From: Anthoceros angustus
Taxonomy: Eukaryota > Streptophyta > Anthocerotopsida > Anthocerotales > Anthocerotaceae
Assembly: GCA_010909165.1 (NCBI GenBank)
Contig: MU008151.1
Location: forward strand, 1,184,391 to 1,214,835
DNA: 30,445 bases
Reading direction: 5' to 3'
Part shown: piece by piece, positions 1-9,998 of the stretch
How positions within the stretch are numbered: position 1 is the first letter of the stretch
Layout of the letters: each line of letters starts with the position of its first letter
Notes under the pieces: model-generated
Told to the model about the DNA's origin: nothing
The model's input: the letters and a program-made list of their open reading frames with translations, nothing else
The model's database searches: none
Translations under genes and position numbers: made by a program

Positions 1-145
1 ATGGGTAGGGACGGGTGCGTGTCCATAATCGTACTTGTCCCTACCGAGGAAGGTGAGGGAAACAAGTAGGGATAGAGATGCGGGTAGTGTAGGGTGACAG
101 TGACTGGGTGGGCCCTACATGGGGTAGGGATGTAGGGTAGGGGCT
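1..145. other. GTAGGG-rich leader, unassigned
   Basis: This stretch is G-rich, with irregular repeats of gggtaggg/tgtaggg, and ends directly at the first copy of the dispersed block at 146. The motif is not the plant telomere repeat (TTTAGGG) and the spacing is irregular, so I do not call it telomeric. I see no gene in it. Confidence 0.4.
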
Positions 146-700
146 GTGAATTTGTCAATGGCACTCGCTTACAATGTGAATTTGTCAATGGCACCGAAAC
201 CCGATCGAGGTGACATAACGTGCAAGATCGCTTTGCAATGGACCTTGTGTATGAGACTACGTTGTGAATTTGGTGTAAACGTGCAAAGGCTCGATCCTCT
301 TTGTCATACATTTACAACATACAAGCGCTTTGCAACGGGTGTGTTGTAAATTAGACTATGTTGTAATTCGTGGGAGGCCTATCTTGGCCTCTTAAACGCT
401 TTTACAATGTACAGGTTTGCAATTGATCGTGTTGTAAATTAGATTAGGTTGTACGATGTTGTAAAACATGAGAGAGGCCGATCCCGCCGCCTCAAACATT
501 TTACACGATAGTTTTAACGGACCGTGTTGTAAAACACGGTCCGCTGCAAAGCCCAATTGAATGCTTTGCCGTTGGGAGGAACATCCCCTACGCCAGATCA
601 TCTTATGGAGGTGGAATGGGAGCACCATGGATGTGGTCTTGGCGAGTGGGGATAATGCGTTCCAAGAATCTCGTTCTGTCTTATCGGTTACATCCATCAT
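146..700 (+). repeat. Dispersed block, copy 1, with internal ~95-bp tandem repeats
   Basis: This is the first of three copies of a block starting gtgaatttgtcaatggcac; the others begin at 2268 and 6313. The opening 17-bp motif is itself repeated about 30 bp later. Inside, three imperfect units begin with a (t)ttacaa motif near 311, 404 and 501, about 95 bp apart. Each has a 'ttgcaa.gg..gtgttgta' core and most end in a 'gaggcc..' segment. The third unit carries the hairpin ggaccgtgtt/aacacggtcc. The block continues without a break into PPR-derived sequence. The short open frames crossing it do not resemble any protein. It may be a degraded miniature element inside a PPR gene, or a minisatellite that arose there. 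Confidence 0.75.
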
Positions 701-1660
701 AGCTATGATGGGGCTTATTGAACGACGACCCCTACGTTAGATGGATCGCCTTAATTGGCAAGTGGGGATGACCGTCGATTTCAAAGAACCCACCGGTTTA
801 GTCTTCACTATGATGGACAACTAGTGGTGATTCCCCGACCTCATTTTTGTAGTCTTGCTTGCTTTGTCGTGATGGTGACATGGAATGCCCTTATGGGTAC
901 AAAGAAGGCTCGGCCCGCCTGAGAATGTAGTGGTGGGCACCTACCGTGGACATGTATGCAAAATTTGGTCGGAAAATGCCCGCCAAGTTTTTGGCTTGAA
1001 CGACCCATGAAAGAGGACAACTGAAATATGGTGAGTCGGAAGATGCAAAGGGCACGTGCACTCACAAATTGTGGAAGGAACGATTGCACTCATAGATGGT
1101 GGTGCATGTCTCTTGCCTAAGGGTGTTGTAGAGGCCGATCGTGGCCACCGCTTCCTCCGCTTCCTTGTACTCATGCTATGTTTTTAGGAGAGCTTCATTC
1201 CGCCGGGCACATATGCTTCCAAATGTTACAAGGCATCATCACCGGATGCAAGTGCATGCATCATGTACCCGCCTGCACATGTAATCTATATAGATGAAGC
1301 GACCATGTTACTTTTTGCCTCAAAGCAAAAACTAACATAGTCGCCTTGGCCAGCGGATCATGACCATGTTCGGCCGCAACGAGCGGTTGGCACTTCGTGG
1401 TGTATGCAAAATGTGGTGAATCGGAAGGTGCATGCCGATTTTGACAACCGAACGCCCATGAAAGAGGAGCCGGGCACCGTGGACATGTTTGAGAAGTGGA
1501 AGGTGGTTCACGTGTTGGAGTCTCTGATTTCTCGACCTTCTGCTTTCAAGTGCAACAGACCAATTCCTCGTGGTACGAGTACCAGAGGCCGTGGTAAGCA
1601 TAATGAGCAATGCCACGTAACCTCGGCAAGATGTAGACACCCAACGACTTGGCACTAACC
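594..1660 (+). pseudogene. PPR protein pseudogene fragment (PLS type), unit 1
   Basis: In separate frames this + strand stretch reads PPR-like segments. Positions 946-969 give VDMYAKFG and 1394-1438 give FVVYAKCGESEGACR, both hallmarks of PPR S/L motifs ('NALVDMYAKCGELEGA...'). It is colinear with 6764-7808, with many small indels. PPR proteins are helical-repeat RNA-binding factors acting mostly in plastids and mitochondria, and PLS types direct C-to-U editing. No start, no C-terminal E or DYW domain and no continuous frame can be seen, so no product is expected from the sequence as given. Compared with 6764-7808, this copy has lost CTG or CAG in several places, for example near 920, 945 and 975. 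Confidence 0.7.
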
Positions 1661-1670
1661 ATTCTCGCCC

Positions 1671-2087
1671 ATGCCCGCAATGCGCCCTCCTCCTCTCTCG
1701 ATGTTGGACTCCAATGCCCCTAACGATGCCTCTAGCGGGCTCGAATCGGTAAGGCTAGGTCAACAACCCTTTCCAGTGGACATTCTCGCCTTGCAAACGT
1801 GCAAGACGCTTGCAACTTTGTTGTCCACTTGCATTTTGCCACACTACATCTCTTTCACATTTCACATGGATGCAATGGGGGAAAGTAGAACATCAACACG
1901 GGCGCCCCCGGATAGCGAACCAAAAGAGCGAGGAGAAGAGGGCCGATGGAATGAGATCGGTAGAATACCCAAGCGTTTAATGGCTCTGTACCTTAGTGTA
2001 TTCATGGATGCTAGTTCATATGGCTTCGCATCAAGAAATCACGTGAGTTCGTGTCCAATTTTTGGTGGAAGTTGTTTGACTAAATGA
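1671..2087 (+). CDS. Unidentified open frame, 138 codons
   Basis: This is the longest ATG-initiated frame in the left third of the window. The predicted product begins MPAMRPPPLSMLDS. It has no recognisable domain, no membrane segment and no signal peptide. Its last ~30 codons run into sequence that is clearly a copy of 6003-6090, which is PPR-linked repeat, so the end of the frame is accidental. The first ~320 bp (1671-1991) have no second copy here and are the only unique sequence between two repeat units. I would treat it as a chance frame unless transcripts support it. Confidence 0.15.
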   Translation: MPAMRPPPLSMLDSNAPNDASSGLESVRLGQQPFPVDILALQTCKTLATLLSTCILPHYISFTFHMDAMGESRTSTRAPPDSEPKERGEEGRWNEIGRIPKRLMALYLSVFMDASSYGFASRNHVSSCPIFGGSCLTK

Positions 2088-2267
2088 CACATGAAGAGGT
2101 GCATGTCTCTTGCTTGAAGGTGGTGCATCTCTTGCCCGAGGGTGTTGTGGAGTCTTGGTTGCGGCCCGCTCGCCGTTCCTAACTCTTGCTATGATTTATG
2201 TGAGAGCACGAAAGCAAGTGGTACTTGGGGAACCGTGGCTTGTGTCTCTCGATCGCCGGTGGCTCCT
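1992..2267 (+). repeat. PPR-linked repeat segment, copy of 6003-6312
   Basis: The stretch from 'ccttagtgtattcatggatg' onward matches 6003-6312 closely, with small indels. It includes the twice-repeated 'ggtgcat(gt)ctcttgc' motif and the 'gagagcacgaaagcaagtgg' run. As in the second copy, it leads straight into the dispersed block. It is therefore the 5' half of the unit whose 3' half is seen at 594-1660. The order suggests tandem duplication of a unit followed by rearrangement. Confidence 0.7.
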
Positions 2268-2700
2268 GTGAATTTGTCAATGGCACTACGCTACAATGTG
2301 AATTTGTCAATGGCAATCGAAGCCCGACCGAGGCGATACAACGTGCAAGATCGCTTTGCAATGGACCTTGTATATGAGACTACGTTGTGAATTTGGTGTA
2401 AACGTGCGAGGCTGATCCGGCCTTGTCATACATTTTACAACATACAAGGCGCTTTGCAACGGGTGTTGTAAATTAGACTATGTTGTAAAATTCGTGGGAG
2501 GCCTATCTTGGCCTCTCTTAAACGCTTTACAATGTAGTGAGGTTTGCAATGGATCGTGTTGTAAATTAGATTAGGTTGTACGTATGTTGTAAAACATGAG
2601 AGAGGCCGATCGGCCGTCTCAAACATTTTATAACGTAATTGTTTTAACGGACCGTGTTGTAAAACACGGTCCGCTTAAAGCCCAATTGAATGCTTTGTCT
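2268..2700 (+). repeat. Dispersed block, copy 2
   Basis: This is the second copy of the block described at 146-700. It has the doubled gtgaatttgtcaatggca start at 2268 and 2298, ~95-bp units beginning near 2430, 2525 and 2624, and the hairpin at about 2651-2674. The match stops near 2700 ('gaatgctttgtct'). After it lies an unrelated short tandem pair (gggaggaggtgac, about 2705-2755). Unlike copies 1 and 3, it is not followed by the PPR 3' half. Confidence 0.75.
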
Positions 2701-4034
2701 TGGCCGGGAGGAGGTGACCGTCGGAGAGAAGCTGGGAGGAGGTGACTGACGGAGAGGTGTGTTGGGTATACCTCTTCACTCCCACTTGTTGATCATTTTG
2801 GAAAGTGATGCTCCAACAACCGGATCATCTCCTCCTTGTAGGATGGAGTCGGGTGAAAGCTGCTGCATTATGCTCACCGCACGCCCCCGCTTCGTATATA
2901 TTCGAGCGTGAGAAACCACCCTCACCAGTGCGTTATATTCCTCTTCATCTTCACGCCTGCAATTGGAGAAGGGTTGTGAGCGAACTGATCGAGATGTCCC
3001 TCCTCTAAGGATGCGAACCCCGCCACCGAAGAGAGACTCCCTAGGCCGGCAAGCAAGGCGGCTAGGACAACCGCCTCCTCTGCTCGCAAGGGACCCGGCG
3101 ACACCGCTGCCGGGAAGCTCGAGCCGACCAAGAAACGGAGCGCCCGCACAACGCTGTGCCGAGGACTAGGCGCGAGGCCATAATCGCGGAGGACATGGGA
3201 GGTCCTCCATTGCGCGCTTAGCTTCCACAATTTCTCCCACGTGCCCCCACGCCACTGCCGCAAAGAGGGAGCTCGGGGCCTCGACCTGTGGGCCCGAGGC
3301 TATGACGGAGGAGGTGAGGCCCTCACGGCCTCGAATTTCCCTCGAGGTAACCACGATAAGGATGTGAAGATTGTGAGCCTAGGCAGCAGCAGCTCTCCTA
3401 TCTCGTATCGATGCAAGCATACCGTCTCGGTCATGAAGCGGATCGAGTGCGTAGTTACCACTGTTCCTCGGTCATGTTGTAAGCCGCTAAGTGACACGGG
3501 TTTTGCTTCATCTCTCCTACTCCCACTCGCTCTAAAGCTATCTAATTGCTTTGTGTCTTGACCGCAGGATCATCTTGAGGATTGAGGAGGATCTTGTCCC
3601 AAGATTACATGTGCGGTGAGGACTCCGATGCTACGAAGGCCTCCAGGTCCTCCGACTCGAGAATCCAAAGGAAGAGTCCTCCGAGACCGATTTAACTGAA
3701 ATGGGATTAGGTAGCGTGGCATGTAGGGTTAGATAGGAAAGTTCCACTCTCCTAACCCCGGACCGAACATGCTTCTGCAGCTCTTTGAAAGAGCTTTAAT
3801 ATATCTGCAGGGTTTTCTTGTGTAGGCACATACTTGCTTGTAACCTTCCTGCGCTTTGGGATGCCGTGGTTTGAGCTCGAAGTGAGATCAAGATTCGGAA
3901 GTGAGGTGAGGAGTCAAAGTGTGAGCTCCTCTTCACTCGAAGGTCACCAGAGGATCCTTCAACCTTAGCAGCTAAGGATCTAAATACTCCTATGTGTTTT
4001 TCAGTGGAATCACCTCAATGCTGCCATTACACTA
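2701..4034. other. Unassigned stretch
   Basis: No gene or known element is recognisable. A short tandem pair with the core 'gggaggaggtgac' lies at about 2707-2755. Positions 3000-3180 are GC- and Arg/Pro-codon-rich on the + strand, which is reminiscent of a disordered gag-like region but not identifiable. A perfect 17-bp hairpin (agctcttt g aaagagct) lies at 3779-3795. Short open frames on both strands overlap each other and look like chance. Confidence 0.35.
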
Positions 4035-4256
4035 ATGACATTTCGTCTTGCATACAGGTCCTTCAACCTCTTCCAGATTTGTGCAGCTGACATTTCAACA
4101 TTTCAACATGCCTCTACATTTCAGATGTTACGACTAACCATGCTTCGTGAAATCCCTCTGAAGACTGGTTTTTTCAGCAATTCTGGCATACTATGTAGAT
4201 TATCAGCACGTGAAGGCCTATCAGAAACTCTATACCTATTGCCTATTAGAAATTAG
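4035..4256 (+). CDS. Unidentified short open frame
   Basis: A 73-codon frame starts at an ATG and its product begins MTFRLAYRSFNLFQ. No domain, signal or membrane segment stands out and it has no homologous copy in the window. It lies in AT-richer DNA than its neighbours. Probably non-coding. Confidence 0.1.
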   Translation: MTFRLAYRSFNLFQICAADISTFQHASTFQMLRLTMLREIPLKTGFFSNSGILCRLSAREGLSETLYLLPIRN

Positions 4257-4378
4257 CTCGGAGGCGCCATCACGGCGCTCGGATTGGCCATTTCATTAGG
4301 CCCGACTTTGCCGCTAATATGCAAGAACTCGCATATCATTGTATTACAAATCTTTATATGTAGCACTAATCAGGTTGT

Positions 4379-4430
4379 CCTAGTGTATCTCCATTGGAAT
4401 TGCGAAGCAATCCAAAGGAAGTACACTAGG
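4379..4430. other. 52-nt stem-loop
   Basis: Outer arms cctagtgta (4379-4387) and tacactagg (4422-4430) are perfectly complementary. An inner stem pairs ttggaattgc (4394-4403) with gcaatccaa (4407-4415), with one bulged base, around a gaa loop. The two stems are separated by 6-nt arms that pair only partly. The structure could be a MITE end, a small structured RNA, or chance. It is too short for a typical plant pre-miRNA. Confidence 0.5.
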
Positions 4431-4658
4431 ATTCCTACCTAGATTCGCAGTTGCTATAAAATTTTCAACCGGGTATACTCCCGGCCTAGGGTTGAACTCA
4501 CTACTCCACCATGGAGTAGCGAGATTGTATACATGTCCCGACTGGGCCCTTGATGAGTCGGCCAATTTTACCCCTCTACCTAACATGCATATATAGCCCT
4601 ACATGCAATATCTAGAAAACGGAATTCCCATGGTTCAAGGAAGTTGCCTTCCTCGGCC

Positions 4659-4847
4659 CTCGAAATAGGTTTCTATCTACCACTTTTCCCAAGGACCAAG
4701 GAACATCCTTCCGAACCTCAAGACCAAGGACTCGAAATAGGCTTCTATCTACTTGCTACTTTCCCAAGGACCAAGGAACATCATTCAAACCTCAAGACCA
4801 AGGACTTGAGTCTGCTTCCCAAACCCCAAAGACCAAGGACTTGAGTC
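4659..4847. repeat. Tandem repeat, two ~73-bp units plus a partial third
   Basis: Unit 1 (4659-4730) and unit 2 (4731-4804) both begin ctcgaaatagg.ttctatct and contain 'cccaaggaccaaggaacat' and 'cctcaagaccaagga'. A truncated third unit continues to about 4847 with 'ccaaagaccaaggacttgag'. The units differ by a few substitutions and a 2-bp length change. The open frame crossing them is a repeat artefact. No gene is seen from here to the PPR remnant at about 5270. Confidence 0.75.
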
Positions 4848-5269
4848 CTACCTATTTGAATAGATAGGACTACCGGACTGGGTAGCGGACTTGAGCGGCC
4901 ACCGCTTCTCGGTGTGACCACACTGCAACCGTCCTCCCATCACCACTTCCTAGGACTCCCTCTTGTGCGTGGGAAACTAGGCGAGGTAAGAGGAGCTCTC
5001 GCTCACGACATTCGGTGCAAGGAGTCCGGTGAGGTCCTCGGGTTAAACAACATGTTCAAGCCACTTGTTGGATGAGAAGCTTGTTTCTTTGAATATGGTG
5101 GGTCATTGTGCTTCTCCTTCCAAGTCGAGCTCCCAAGAAAGCTCGAGCTCGGGAGGTGTGCCGGATTGGATATGGGAGTCGTGACACTAACCATCGACGT
5201 TATGTGAGTAGGGAAAGCTATCGAGGCCGTTGGAGCTGTAAAATGCGAGATAGACTATTCTATTCCTCA

Positions 5270-7810
5270 CCCCATCTTATATGTCGTGCTAAAACTTTGT
5301 GCGATAAGAAGGACATGGTTGTGGGATGAGCGCTCATGATCTCACACCAAACTTGGGTACGAGTCAATCACATACTTGGGGAACCATATCTTGCGATGTA
5401 TGTATCCGGAGGTAGGCTACGGAGGGTGGGCAAACCAAATCCCTTCATGTGGTTTTCAATAATCCGCACATGCTACACATGGGGAGCCTAATGAGGCGAT
5501 ACAACTTTACTATGCGATGTGTCGCTCCGGTGTGAAGGCGGATGCCCACATCTTTGTAGCAGCCCTTCAAGCTTGTGCATTTGTGGACTCGAATCTAGCG
5601 TAAAAGTGCGCATGATATGTTGCATGCTGACATTCCACCGAACTTGTTTATTGCCAACCGGTGGACATGTGACTCGAGAGCTGAGAATGAGCGGCCCTAC
5701 GCCACCGGATCATCCGATGGTGGAATGGGAGCACCATGGATGTGGTCTTGTAGTGGGGATAACTTTTGTGTTCAAGAATCACTTTGTTCTATCGTTGCCC
5801 ATCATAGTGCTATGATGAGCCTGCCTCAAAGCAAAAACTAATATAGCCGCCTGGCCACAAGGATCATGACCATCGGCACCGCAGAATGCGTGTTTACTGT
5901 GGTGTATGCAAATGTGGTGAACTGGAAGGTGCATGTCCACCAGCCAGAGCCTTTCATGGGCGTCAAGCCGATTCACAAAAGTGGAAGGTGGTTCACGTTT
6001 CCTTAGTGTATTCATGGATGCTAGTTCATATGGCTTCTCGCATCAAGAAATCACGCTCGAAATATGTGTCCAATTTTTGGTGGAAGTTGTTTGACCTAAA
6101 TGACACATGAAGAGGACTGCATGTCTCTTGCTCAAGGTGGTGCATGTCTCTTGCTTGAAGGTGGTGCATCTCTCTTGCCCGAGGGTGTTGTGGAGTCTTG
6201 GTTGCGCCCGCTTCGTGCCGTTCCTAACTCTTGCTATGATTTATGTGAGAGCACGAAAGCAAGTGGTATTGGGGAACCGTGGCTTGTGTCTCTCTAATCG
6301 CCACGGTGGCTCGTGAATTTGTCAATGGCACTACGCTTACAATGTGAATTTGTCAATGGCATCGAAACCCGATCGAGGCGATACAACGTGCAAGATCGCT
6401 TTGCAATGGACCTTGTATATGAGACTACTAGAATTTGGTGTAAACGTGAGGCTCGATCCCCTTGTCATACATTTTACAACATACAAGTGCGCTTTGCAAC
6501 GGCTGTGTTGTAAATTAGACTATGTTGTAAATTCGTGGAGGCCTATCTTGGCCTCTCTTAAACGCTTTACAATGTACGCGGTTTGCAATGGATCGTGTTG
6601 TAAATTAGATTAGGTTACGTATGTTGTAAAACATGAGAGAGGCCGATCCCGCCGCCTCAAACATTTTACAACGTACATTGAGTTTTAACGGACCGTGTTG
6701 TAAAACACGGTCCGCTGCAAAGCCCAATTGAATGCTTTGTCTGGCCGGGAGGAACATCCCTACGCCTAGATCATCTTATGGAGGTGGAATGGGAGCACCA
6801 TGGATGTGGTCTTGGCGAGTGGGGATAATCGTTTTCAAGAATCTACCGTTCTGCTCTATCGTTCTCCCATCATAGCATATGATGGATTTATTGAACGACA
6901 CCCCACGTTAGATGGATCGTCTTAATTGGCAAGTGGGGGATGACTGTCTTCAGATTTCAAAGAACCTACTGGTTTAGTCTTCACTATGATGGACAACTAG
7001 TGGTGATTCCCTGACCTCATTTTTGTAGTCTTGCTTGCTTTGTCAGGGATGTGGTGACATGGAATGCCCTTATGGGTACAGCAAGGGCTCGGCCTGCCTG
7101 GAGAATGTAGTGGTGGGCACCTACCTGGTGGACATGTATGCAAAATTTGGTGAACTGGAAAATGCCTGCCAAGTTTTTGACAGTTGAACGACCCATGAAA
7201 GAGGACAACATGAAATATGGTGAGTGGAAGATGCAAAAGGGCACGAGCTGCACTCACAAATTGTGGAAGGAACGCGATTGCACTCATAGATGGTGGTGCA
7301 TGTCTCTTGCCTAAGGGTGTTGTAGAGGCCGATCGTGGCCACCGCTTCCTCCGCCGCTTCCTTGTACTCATGCTATGTTTTTAGGAGAGCTTCATTCTGC
7401 ACATATGCTTCCAAATGTTTTCACAAGGCATCACCGCCGGATGCCGAGTGCATGCATCATGTGGCGACCGCCTGTGCACATGTAATCTATAGATGAAGCG
7501 ACCATGTTACTCTTTGCCTCAAAGCAAAAACTAACATAGTCACTTGGCCACGTGGATCATGACCATGTTCGATGATCACGAACGCAGGTTGGCACTTCGT
7601 GGTGTATGCAAAATGTGGTGAATGAAGGTGCATGCCGATTTTGACAAGAACGCATGAAAGAGGACCGGGCACCGTGGACATGTTTGATGTGGAAGGTGGT
7701 TCACGTGTTGGAGTCTCCGATTTCTCCTCACCTTCTGCTTTCAAGTGCCAGACCAATTCCTCGTGGTACGAGTACAAAGCTGTGGTAAGCATAATGAGCA
7801 ATGCCACAAA
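5270..7810 (+). pseudogene. PPR protein pseudogene (PLS type), fullest copy
   Basis: PPR segments can be read on the + strand in changing frames. 5282-5329 reads KTLCDKKDMVVG (an N-terminal 'LLKxC...G' motif). About 5365-5395 reads SITYLGNHIL. 5523-5600 reads RSGVKADAHIFVAALQACAF. 5614-5658 reads DMLHADIPPNLFIAN. 5908-5937 reads CKCGELEGAC. 7122-7184 reads YLVDMYAKFGELENACQVFD. A further KCGE-type motif lies near 7605. These fit a repeat protein of the organellar RNA-processing PPR class. No E/DYW C-terminus is visible. The dispersed block (6313-6745) sits inside the gene, between PPR motifs. Internal duplication is evident: 5707-5821 resembles 6769-6886, and 5824-5920 resembles 7518-7640. 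Breaks are mostly 1-3 bp indels, so either true decay or poor consensus is possible. Confidence 0.75.
6313..6745 (+). repeat. Dispersed block, copy 3, inside the PPR remnant
   Basis: This is the third copy of the block described at 146-700, with the doubled gtgaatttgtcaatggca start at 6313 and 6344 and the hairpin at about 6694-6717. It is preceded by 6003-6312 (also at 1992-2267) and followed by PPR sequence (also at 594-1660). This arrangement is probably the ancestral order, because both flanks are shared with one or the other partial copy. Confidence 0.75.
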
Positions 7811-8574
7811 AATAATTAGGTTTACAGATTTCAGCCTTAGCTGATAGCTCTTCCCTACACTACTCGCTCTTGTTTGTCCTGAGACACACCCAGATTTCCA
7901 GTGTTAGGCATCTTCAGAGTTAGCATTTATTTTCATTCAAGAGGGAGCATGGATGAAGCATACAGTTCTTACCTAGTCTTGTCCCCTCTTCCCCTTGTCC
8001 TCCTGTGGGAGTTTTGTTCATGTCCTCCTAGTTTTTGGCAACTCCTGCCTCAGCCTTCACTTCCTCGTCGCCATCTGCTGGCAGTGGGGTGCCGATTGCC
8101 TCACGCCAGCACACTCTCATGCCTCGGAGAGGGTCCACAACTTGCACATCTCCGAGGTCCATTTTCACAAAAGTGTTGTGTCTATCCTCCGACGCCTCAC
8201 CGTTACGCTTTGTCGCTATCTCGACCTCCCATCCGCAGCTTCTCATAAAATGTTGCAGATTGAAGGGTTTCCACTCCATAGTCTTGCCTTACTTTAAGCC
8301 GCAATCCGCCTTCAACTGCGTGCCCCAGCCGCCGCTTTCTTCCCGCTTATAGTATGAGCGCCGCCTCAAAGACCTTCCAAAGGGTCGATAACGAGCTCCG
8401 CTCGCCGCCATCGACTCGACCGCCATCGTATGATTACACAGTATACCGCAATGAGGAGGGCAACTATGGCCAGTGCGAGACATGGTGCGTACCGCCATCG
8501 TTTATTAATACCGAGCGCTGGAGCGATCGACGCTGAAAGCCTGCATCGCTCGAGTTTTACGTTTACAAGTCCCG
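7811..8574. other. Unassigned stretch between PPR remnant and retroelement
   Basis: Overlapping open frames of 60-115 codons occur on both strands (for example + 7901-8248 and - 8028-8279). None has a recognisable domain, and the overlap in several frames is typical of GC-rich non-coding DNA. Part of this may be the upstream end of the retroelement, but I find no copy of it downstream that would identify an LTR. Confidence 0.35.
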
Positions 8575-8862
8575 TTTTCAAAATACTGCCTAGGTTATGT
8601 GGGAGTATGAAAAATATAATTTTAGGTATATTAAAGTTAACCTAGGCGTATTAGGTTTAGACTATATAAACAACTTTTTGTTTATCCTCAATGTGCTTAA
8701 TTCATTATTCATTGTTTCTAGCACTCCGGCTCTCGTACACATAATGTCAAGCTGTCTTGATGTAATTCCAGCATTTCTTATTTATTCATAGGAAAGGGTC
8801 GAGGAGATCGAGCTCCCTCCTCTCCGCCTCCACTGGCCGCCTCGCCCTCATCGAGAAGTGAG
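8575..8862 (+). promoter_or_regulatory. AT-rich leader with TATA-like box, likely upstream region of the retroelement
   Basis: A sharply AT-rich interval has tatataaa at 8663-8670, about 200 bp upstream of the first gag-like codons. A perfect 10-bp inverted repeat, gcctaggtta (8588-8597) and taacctaggc (8638-8647), sits just before the TATA box. A plausible reading is U3/R-type promoter sequence of the retroelement, but no matching downstream LTR and no tRNA-primer site could be found, so the LTR status is unproven. Confidence 0.35.
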
Positions 8863-9990
8863 GATGAACTCAAGAAAGCTCCACATCGGACGAAGAATCA
8901 GAAAAGGCCTACGAACGGCGAATGAAGAAGGACTTGGAGAAGGTCAAAAGAAGGCAGGAAGAGGCGGAACGCGCGCTGGAGAAGGAGAGGAAAGGGAAGA
9001 CGGTCCGTCGATGGAGAAGGAGAAACACGCTGAGGTGGAATTGCGGGACAAGTGGAGGCTTTAACCAAGAGATTGACCGAGTTAGAGGTCAAAGTGAAGA
9101 ATCAAGCTCCACGAAGATCTCCTCACCGCAGAGCTGGTGTATTGCTCAATTTGTCATCAAACGGACACACCAATGTGGAATGTATTCGCACACCACGCCA
9201 GAAATCATGTGGACACCGCATGCCGGGGACTATTGGTATGTGGATGAAGCCAGTGCAAGCGTCATCGAAGTCGGCCACCTCAATCAATGAGGGCGACTTA
9301 CCAACCGCTACACCGCCTCGAGGTATGGATCGCGACATCGCCAGACCATGGAGACCGGATTCCATCACAGAGGCCGGCGGCGATTCCACAAGGGTGTTGT
9401 TATAATTATGGAGCATGTGTCACTACTCAAACGAATGCCCGTAACCACGAAGCAAGTGTATGTACCTTTTGTCAAGTCCGGAATTGGGGCATAAGATGGG
9501 GATCCTGTGCTCGGAGTGGCGCGAGTAACACCAAAGACGACCGGGGTCGCACGGAACCGTGGCGAGGAGGCACGACCCAACCCTGAAACCGCGATCACCG
9601 TGACCACGACGCCGGTGTTGAAGGTGGAAGCGGAGTACGATTTCTTAATCCAGGACATCCGAATTGTGGAGGAAGGGTACGAGGGAGAGATAAGCGCGGA
9701 TGAAGGATTGATGGTGGCCAAGGTGACCACCGAGCGCGACGGAGAAAGGCCGAGGCAAAAACGGCGTGAGGGAGAGGAAAGGAAGGAGGAAGGTGAGGGA
9801 CGACTCACCGCCTCCAGAGACGCGCTCGCCGCATGAGAAGGAGAAGGAACGGCCCACCCAACCGAAGGGCGTACCACCCCTAGCCACGGGTAGACAGCCT
9901 ACCCGTAGGGCGGAAGAAGGGCTAAAGGAAGGAGAGGAACGGATCGCTCCTCCCGATATCACCCGGCGTGGCGGCGCCGGAGGATGAGCT
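8863..9990 (+). pseudogene. gag-like region, frameshifted
   Basis: The first ~200 bp encode a highly charged Lys/Glu/Arg segment with heptad-like character in more than one frame (for example MKKDLEKVKRRQEEAERALE from 8922). The stretch VEALTKRLTELEVKVKNQ around 9050-9105 is a good coiled-coil candidate. Zinc-knuckle remnants follow at 9130-9185 and 9400-9445. The rest to about 9990 is charged and low in complexity (Glu/Arg/Lys, then Pro/Arg), typical of a disordered linker before protease. Gag forms the particle that packages element RNA. At least three frame changes are needed, so it is not functional as read. Confidence 0.6.
9130..9445 (+). other. Zinc-knuckle (CCHC) remnants in gag
   Basis: Two sites have the spacing of nucleocapsid CCHC knuckles but are each interrupted. 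In the first (about 9138-9182) the two leading cysteines and the trailing His/Cys are in frames that differ by one missing base. In the second (about 9400-9443) one cysteine codon is replaced by a tyrosine codon and a single base is missing before the histidine. A third, weaker Cys pair follows near 9461. Paired knuckles support the gag assignment. Confidence 0.55.
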
Positions 9991-9998
9991 AACACTCC

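Noticed and set aside
1-145. Telomere-like repeat (gtaggg)
   Set aside because: The spacing is irregular and the unit is not TTTAGGG or a known variant in tandem, and it is followed by interspersed repeats.
4380-4586. Organellar DNA or a tRNA-like remnant around the 68-codon minus frame
   Set aside because: I could not form a tRNA cloverleaf with a recognisable anticodon and T-loop, and the translation resembles no organellar protein I can name with confidence.
4659-4847. CRISPR-like array
   Set aside because: There are only two adjacent units with a remnant third, no unique spacers, and the context is a plant genome. It is an ordinary short tandem repeat.
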